Shown here: positions 59,506-64,000 of the stretch, piece after piece
Numbering within the stretch: the stretch's first letter is position 1
How the letters are laid out: each line of letters starts with the position of its first letter
Source of the DNA: Lihuaxuella thermophila
Lineage (GTDB): Bacteria; Bacillota; Bacilli; Thermoactinomycetales; Thermoactinomycetaceae
Length of the DNA stretch: 64,000 bases
Direction: 5' to 3'
Assembly (NCBI RefSeq): GCF_900110165.1
Contig: NZ_FOCQ01000011.1
Coordinates: 1 to 64,000 of the forward strand
Position numbers and translations under genes: made by a program
Notes under the pieces: model-generated
The model's database searches: none
Told to the model about the DNA's origin: nothing
Seen by the model: the letters and a program-made list of their open reading frames with translations, nothing else

Positions 59506-62148
59506 TCATTTCAGCTTTTGCTTCAATTCGAAGAGAAATTGCATCGATTCGAAAGGGGTTTTGTTCATCAAATCAACCGATCGAATCGCTTCCAATACCT
59601 CTTTCTCTGCTTCCGAAATCCCGGATGGTTTTCCTGCTTCCTGTGCCGACCCGGGGTTCCAGTCAAACAGGCTGAGCTGGCCGACTGAAACATCGGCACG
59701 TTGTTCCCGGCCCTCCAGCTCAGACAATAAGGCTTTGGCCCGTTGAACGACCTGTTCCGGAAGTCCGGCCAATTCGGCGACATGGATTCCGTAACTGCGA
59801 TCCGCCCCTCCCGGAACAATGCGGTGCAAGAAGACGACTTTGCCGTTTTTTTCGATACATTGAGCGTGAACATTGACGAGGCGGGCCAATGGATTGTCCA
59901 GTTCCGTCAGTTCATGATAGTGAGTCGAGAACAATGTTTTGGCGCCGATGTGATCATGAATGTACTCCACAATCGCTTGCGCAAGAGCCATTCCGTCATA
60001 GGTTGAAGTTCCCCGTCCCACTTCATCCAGCAAGATCAAGCTGCGGGGTGTGGCCTCTTTCAAAGCATGGCAAGTCTCGGCCATCTCCACCATAAAAGTG
60101 CTCCGGCCGCCAACCAGATCATCTGCCGCCCCGATCCGCGTAAAAATGCGGTCAACGATCGAGATCTCCGCTTTGCTGGCGGGAACGAAACTGCCGATCT
60201 GACCGAGAATGGTGATTAAGGCCACTTGACGCATATACGTACTCTTTCCTGCCATGTTGGGTCCGGTGATGAGCAGGATTTGGCGGTCCGTTCCGTTTAA
60301 CTCGGAATCATTGGCAACAAAGGATGCCTCCCCCGCCACTGCTTCAACCACCGGATGGCGTCCCGCTTCAATGTATAAGCGGTCACCGGTGTGAACCACC
60401 GGGCAAACATAGCTGTACTCGCGGGCAACCAGCGCAAAAGCATGCAAAACATCCAGTTCCGCCACCAATTCGGCCAGCGTTTGCAAACGGCCGACTTCGG
60501 CTGAAACCCGCGTCCGAACTTCGGTAAAGAGCTCGTATTCCAGATCCACCGACTTTTCCGCAGCGGTCAGGATCAGCTGTTCTCTCTCTTTTAATTCCGG
60601 CGTAACAAATCGTTCGGCGTTCGCCAATGTCTGCTTGCGCTGATATCTGCCCTCCGGCAGAAGGTGGAGGTTTGCCTTGGTTACCTCTATGTAATAACCG
60701 AACACACGATTATAACCCACTTTGAGTGACCGGATTCCCGTCGCTTCCCGTTCCTTTTGCTCCAGTTCGGTGATCCAGCTTTTGCCGTTTTTCTGCACCG
60801 TTCGGTATTCATCCAGTTTCGTGTCATACCCGTCGCGGATCATTCCCCCTTCTTTGACCGACACAGGCGGTTCTTCCACGATCGCCCGGTCAATCAACGC
60901 CACCACGTCCGCACATTCGTCCATCTTTTCTCCGAGCTGGACGAGGCGGGAACAGGATGTAAGGATCAGCCGTTCCTTCAATTGCGGGATGACCTGCAAA
61001 GAACGCTTCAAAGCATTGAGGTCACGGGCATTGGCTGAGCCGAAAGCGATCCGGGCTGCCAACCGCTCCAGATCATACACTTGCTTTAATTGATCTTTCA
61101 CATCGTCCAGCAAAAGATAATCGGCCAAAAAAGCCCGGACCACTTCTTGCCTCTCTTTAATTGCCTCGACGTTTAACAACGGCTTATCCAGCCATTTTTT
61201 GAGCAGGCGGCTGCCCATCGAGGTGGCCGTACGATCCAGCAGCCACAATAAGGAACCCCGCTTTTTGCCGTCGCTTAAGGAGACGGTCAACTCCAAATTG
61301 CGTCTCGCCGCATCATCCAGCATCATGTACTGCCTTGCATCGTAGCGCCGCAACCGCTGCAGATGCTCAAGCGATCGTTTCTGGGTTTCCTCCAGATAAC
61401 TGAATAAGATGCCCAGCACCCGTTTGAGCAGAGAAGTTGTGCATATGTCGGCAAATCCGGGAAACTGACCCGCCAGCTTCTGTTCCAGCTCCGCTTCGGA
61501 ACTTTTCTGACCGAAAGGCGTGATGACCGCCTTGAACCGAACATGAAGCTTGTCCATAAACGTTTTTTCCCGTGTCAACGTTTCGTCCAAGACTACTTCC
61601 CTTGGCTGATAAGAAGCGATTTCATCCAGTACAAAGTCCATGGATCCGTTAAGTTCCGTAATGTGGCATTCACCGGTGGAAAGATCGGCGGCCGCAAGCG
61701 CGACAGAGGAAGATGAGCCGGCGAGCGCAACCAGAAAGTTGTTTTCCTGGTCCACCAGCATATTTTCTTCCATAATTGTCCCCGGGGTAATCACGCGAAC
61801 AACTTCCCGTTTGACAACCCCTTTGGCCGCAGCCGGATTTTCCACTTGTTCACAAATGGCTACTTTATATCCTTTTTCGATCAGCTTTTCGATATAGGTA
61901 TGGGCAGAATGATAGGGAACCCCGCACATAGGGACACGCTCTTTGCCCCCATCCCGGCTGGTAAGTGTAATCTCCAGCTCTTGTGCGGCTTTTTCGGCAT
62001 CCTCAAAGAACATCTCATAAAAGTCGCCCAGACGAAAAAATAAAAAGGCATCGGGATACTGTGCCTTGATCGATAAATACTGCTGTATCATCGGAGTATA
62101 CTGTGCCAATCTCTCTCTTCCCCCGAAATCTGATATGTGGTCGTTCAT
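59506..62148 (-). CDS. mutS: DNA mismatch repair protein MutS
   Basis: 880 aa. N-terminal mismatch-binding Phe-x-Glu in RLGDFYEMFFEDA (about residues 40-52), connector and lever domains, FGYYIEVTKANLHLLP, and the ABC-type ATPase LLITGPNMAGKSTYMRQVALI (about 625-645), DEVGRGTSTYDGMALAQAIVEYI, and FSTHYHELTEL. The C-terminal tail has a helix-turn-helix dimerisation region and ends FESMQFLFELKQKLK. It recognises mispairs and recruits MutL. In the order cotE - (amidoligase) - mutS - mutL. Confidence 0.97.
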   Translation of the reverse strand: MNDHISDFGGRERLAQYTPMIQQYLSIKAQYPDAFLFFRLGDFYEMFFEDAEKAAQELEITLTSRDGGKERVPMCGVPYHSAHTYIEKLIEKGYKVAICEQVENPAAAKGVVKREVVRVITPGTIMEENMLVDQENNFLVALAGSSSSVALAAADLSTGECHITELNGSMDFVLDEIASYQPREVVLDETLTREKTFMDKLHVRFKAVITPFGQKSSEAELEQKLAGQFPGFADICTTSLLKRVLGILFSYLEETQKRSLEHLQRLRRYDARQYMMLDDAARRNLELTVSLSDGKKRGSLLWLLDRTATSMGSRLLKKWLDKPLLNVEAIKERQEVVRAFLADYLLLDDVKDQLKQVYDLERLAARIAFGSANARDLNALKRSLQVIPQLKERLILTSCSRLVQLGEKMDECADVVALIDRAIVEEPPVSVKEGGMIRDGYDTKLDEYRTVQKNGKSWITELEQKEREATGIRSLKVGYNRVFGYYIEVTKANLHLLPEGRYQRKQTLANAERFVTPELKEREQLILTAAEKSVDLEYELFTEVRTRVSAEVGRLQTLAELVAELDVLHAFALVAREYSYVCPVVHTGDRLYIEAGRHPVVEAVAGEASFVANDSELNGTDRQILLITGPNMAGKSTYMRQVALITILGQIGSFVPASKAEISIVDRIFTRIGAADDLVGGRSTFMVEMAETCHALKEATPRSLILLDEVGRGTSTYDGMALAQAIVEYIHDHIGAKTLFSTHYHELTELDNPLARLVNVHAQCIEKNGKVVFLHRIVPGGADRSYGIHVAELAGLPEQVVQRAKALLSELEGREQRADVSVGQLSLFDWNPGSAQEAGKPSGISEAEKEVLEAIRSVDLMNKTPFESMQFLFELKQKLK

Positions 62149-62171
62149 TTATTGTAACATGAAAATCAAAA

Positions 62172-63575
62172 CTAGAGCACACCTTTTACGCCTTCTTTTT
62201 GTTTGTGGTAGGGGGGAATTCTCCAGTACTTCCGAAAATCCTGGGTTTCATCCCAGGTGATGCCTGATGTGAGGTAACGATAAAATTCATCGAGATACTT
62301 TTTGTAAAGCTGGTAGTCGTCCAGTTTTTTCAAATCTTCCCAAAGGACGGGCACGAGATTAAAGATCTTGTCTTTATCCCCTGTGTAGTAAGCCTGTTGG
62401 ATCGCGAAGTCCGCCAATGGATTATACTTAAGGGTCCGATAATTGGCCACAATCAGTTTGGCCGTCACAAAAACACCCTTGGTTAAAGTGGGAGAGACGA
62501 GCCAACTGGGGGGTGTCCTGTATTCAAATCCCCCGTGTTTTTGATACCGGAAATCCCCGAGAAACCCGTACTTGGGCCGTCGCCCTTTCCCTCTTTCATC
62601 TTCGACGACCACGAGCAGAAGCGAGAGATAATTGTCCAACGCCCGCAGCATTTTAAAGTCCGGCCTGATCCCGCTGAAATGGATATGGCCGCCAAGGGGA
62701 AATCCATTGTAGGGCATATTTCCGGCCAACCATTTCGCAGGAGAATGGTGCATTTTTTTAGCTGCCTGCAGCAACCCTTGATAGATTCTCACTACGATGG
62801 TCCGGGGATCCGATGTGGGCTCCGGGCGGATTTCCACCAAAGGTTTATTGGCATGATTCGCTCCCATCCAAATCGCGTCACAACCAATCCTGCCGCGGGT
62901 CGGGAAATAGTTGGAAGCCATCAACAAGTGTCCTTTTGGCGACTTCATCACAAATTCCGGATCAGCCCCCAGCACGATTTGATCCTGCGAAACTTTTGGT
63001 TCTTTCAGTTTTTTTACATACTGCAGGATGGCCCGGATCAAGCCGTTTTCCATCTCGGCATTTAATCTCGGTCCGGGTATGACTTGGGTGACCGCAATTT
63101 TTTGTCCGGCACCCACTCCGCACTTCACCACTCCATAATCCAAACCCAAAGCATATAAAGCGCGAATGGCTGTTGTTTGAATTTTCCGCACTTCTTTTCC
63201 CTGTTCTTGAAGAGACACTCGTTGAAAACTCAGCCGCTGGTGTTTTCTGTTGTTGGCGGTCCATGCCTGCCCCTTTGAACGGTACATGACCAGAACGCGT
63301 GTTTGAAAAATACAAACGACATACTGCCTGATCAAAGGCCCGTTGACGGAAACCGGAACCCCGTGCAACTCGAGAGTTTCTTTGCGAAGCTTGGAATCGA
63401 GCGCCCGTTTCACCTGACTTTCATCGTTCAAGATAAGCATGGACTCAGACAGATGTCTGCCGGCCGGTGAATCCAAGCGGATCGAGGTTGCCATTCGCCG
63501 GTCATTTACGATGGCGATTTCCCGAACCAGATTTTCATTCTCTAACGCATTATAAGGAAGGGTAACGGCTCCCAT
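62172..63575 (-). CDS. Putative amidoligase (COOH.NH2 ligase-type 2) with N-terminal ATP-grasp-like region
   Basis: 467 aa. The central and C-terminal part is the phage/COOH.NH2-ligase type: VLGADPEFVMKSPKGHLLMASNYFP (about residues 200-225), IGCDAIW, KPLVEIRPEPTSDPRTI, GFPLGGHIHFSG (His/Gly motif) and FEYRTPPSWL. These are the metal/ATP residues of the glutamine-synthetase-like amidoligase fold. The N-terminal 180 residues resemble the opening of YheC/D-like spore ATP-grasp proteins (LYALGLDYGVVKCGV). Such enzymes are predicted to form amide or isopeptide bonds; a function is not established. It lies between cotE and mutS, normally adjacent genes, and so may act on the spore coat or its polymer. 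Confidence 0.75.
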   Translation of the reverse strand: MGAVTLPYNALENENLVREIAIVNDRRMATSIRLDSPAGRHLSESMLILNDESQVKRALDSKLRKETLELHGVPVSVNGPLIRQYVVCIFQTRVLVMYRSKGQAWTANNRKHQRLSFQRVSLQEQGKEVRKIQTTAIRALYALGLDYGVVKCGVGAGQKIAVTQVIPGPRLNAEMENGLIRAILQYVKKLKEPKVSQDQIVLGADPEFVMKSPKGHLLMASNYFPTRGRIGCDAIWMGANHANKPLVEIRPEPTSDPRTIVVRIYQGLLQAAKKMHHSPAKWLAGNMPYNGFPLGGHIHFSGIRPDFKMLRALDNYLSLLLVVVEDERGKGRRPKYGFLGDFRYQKHGGFEYRTPPSWLVSPTLTKGVFVTAKLIVANYRTLKYNPLADFAIQQAYYTGDKDKIFNLVPVLWEDLKKLDDYQLYKKYLDEFYRYLTSGITWDETQDFRKYWRIPPYHKQKEGVKGVL

Positions 63576-63660
63576 AACCTTTCCCCTTTCTTACCGCACC
63601 TCTGGTGTACATTGAATCATCATGCTCATATGTTATGTGATGGGGGCAAAATTGGTTAGC

Positions 63661-63692
63661 AAAAAAGAAAAAAAGAAGGCTTTCGCCTTCAA
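63661..63692 (-). terminator. cotE terminator
   Basis: GAAGGC-GAAA-GCCTTC (63675-63690) followed on the minus strand by TTTTTTTCTTTTTT. Confidence 0.88.
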
Positions 63693-63720
63693 CCTCAACC
63701 AGATAGGCCTGCTTAAAATC

Positions 63721-64000
63721 TCAGTCTTCCAAATCGTCAATCACCAAATCCGGATCCAGGTCTTCAAAATCATAGGTGTTGCCCATATCATCGGAATCAT
63801 AGCTTTCTGGACCCAGATCTTTGAAATCATCGTCTGCCGCTTCTAATGGATAGCAGGCAACGCACACTTTCGTTTCCCCAATCATTTCTACAACAAATTC
63901 TTTTTCCACTCTCACAATGACGTTATCAGACTGGGACGCAATCGAAGCTTCCACACAATTGGGGGCCTGCGTAACCATGGCGCTGACTTGGGCTGATTCT
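63721..64000 (-). CDS. cotE: Outer spore coat protein CotE, C-terminal part (5' end outside window)
   Basis: The minus frame runs in from the window edge without interruption. It reads ESAQVSAMVTQAPNCVEASI then VRVEKEFVVEMIGETKVCVACYPLE and ends in a Asp/Glu-rich tail (DDDFKDLGPESYDSDDMGNTYDFEDL). VEREFLVEVIGETKVCV followed by an acidic tail is the C-terminal hallmark of Bacillus CotE. CotE is the morphogenetic protein that assembles the outer coat on the forespore. The tail is longer and more acidic than in Bacillus subtilis. The start lies beyond position 64000. Confidence 0.93.
   Translation of the reverse strand, partial: ESAQVSAMVTQAPNCVEASIASQSDNVIVRVEKEFVVEMIGETKVCVACYPLEAADDDFKDLGPESYDSDDMGNTYDFEDLDPDLVIDDLED

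Overview
The window looks like a chromosomal segment of an endospore-forming Gram-positive bacterium of the Bacillales. The evidence is the gene order cotE - mutS - mutL - methyltransferase - miaA - hfq - spoVK - hflX - ynbB - DUF456 - glnR - glnA, the asnS-dnaD pair, a T-box-controlled proBA operon, GlnR/TnrA-type operators, and many spore-coat or sporulation genes (cgeB-like, spsIJKL-like, YheC/D-like, cse60, spoVK, cotE). Genus cannot be fixed from sequence alone; a Thermoactinomycetaceae-like or neighbouring lineage is a guess. No tRNA, rRNA, CRISPR array, intact insertion sequence or prophage was seen.

Layout. 1-13 kb is a surface-polysaccharide region: two CgeB-type glycosyltransferases, a sulfatase-fold enzyme with Thr at the nucleophile position, an alkaline-phosphatase-superfamily enzyme overlapping an APS kinase, a MurF-like ligase, two further glycosyltransferases, and four dTDP-rhamnose genes in the order of Bacillus subtilis spsIJKL. 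13.2-16 kb is proBA behind a T-box leader, then a lipoprotein cytochrome c and CtaG. 17.6-19 kb holds a second MurF-like gene whose product has the same length (458 aa) as the first. 19-25.9 kb is a mixed metabolic stretch (XRE regulator, FAH-family hydrolase, cse60, cupin, AtoE transporter, GNAT, butanol dehydrogenase, a helicase relic and an exonuclease). 26-28.5 kb holds a DUF294 protein and the ammonium transporter with two GlnR/TnrA boxes. 28.7-31 kb is a YheC/D ATP-grasp domain fused to a GT4 glycosyltransferase. 31-37 kb has dnaD, asnS, CapA, a cell-wall amidase and a flavin amine oxidase. About 37.2-38 kb is a gene-poor stretch with the decayed 3' end of an aminoglycoside 6-adenylyltransferase gene.

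38-49 kb is a lipid/acyl-CoA block: an acyl-CoA ligase, two MaoC-type hydratase halves, an acyl-CoA dehydrogenase, an SDR reductase, a metallo-hydrolase, an R2-like ligand-binding oxidase, an iron alcohol dehydrogenase preceded by a broken small ORF, a LuxR-type regulator and a second acyl-CoA ligase. 49.3-64 kb is the conserved core run from glnA to cotE, with an unusual extra gene (putative amidoligase) between cotE and mutS.

Themes. The spore-surface genes at 1-13, 17-19, 28-31 and 62-64 kb combine glycosyltransferases with ATP-dependent ligases (MurF-like, ATP-grasp, amidoligase). This hints at a spore or surface polymer that carries both sugars and amide-linked units; that is inference. 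Two genes (hflX and the small ORF before the alcohol dehydrogenase) each appear frameshifted at an A5 run, so either homopolymer sequencing errors or real lesions are present.
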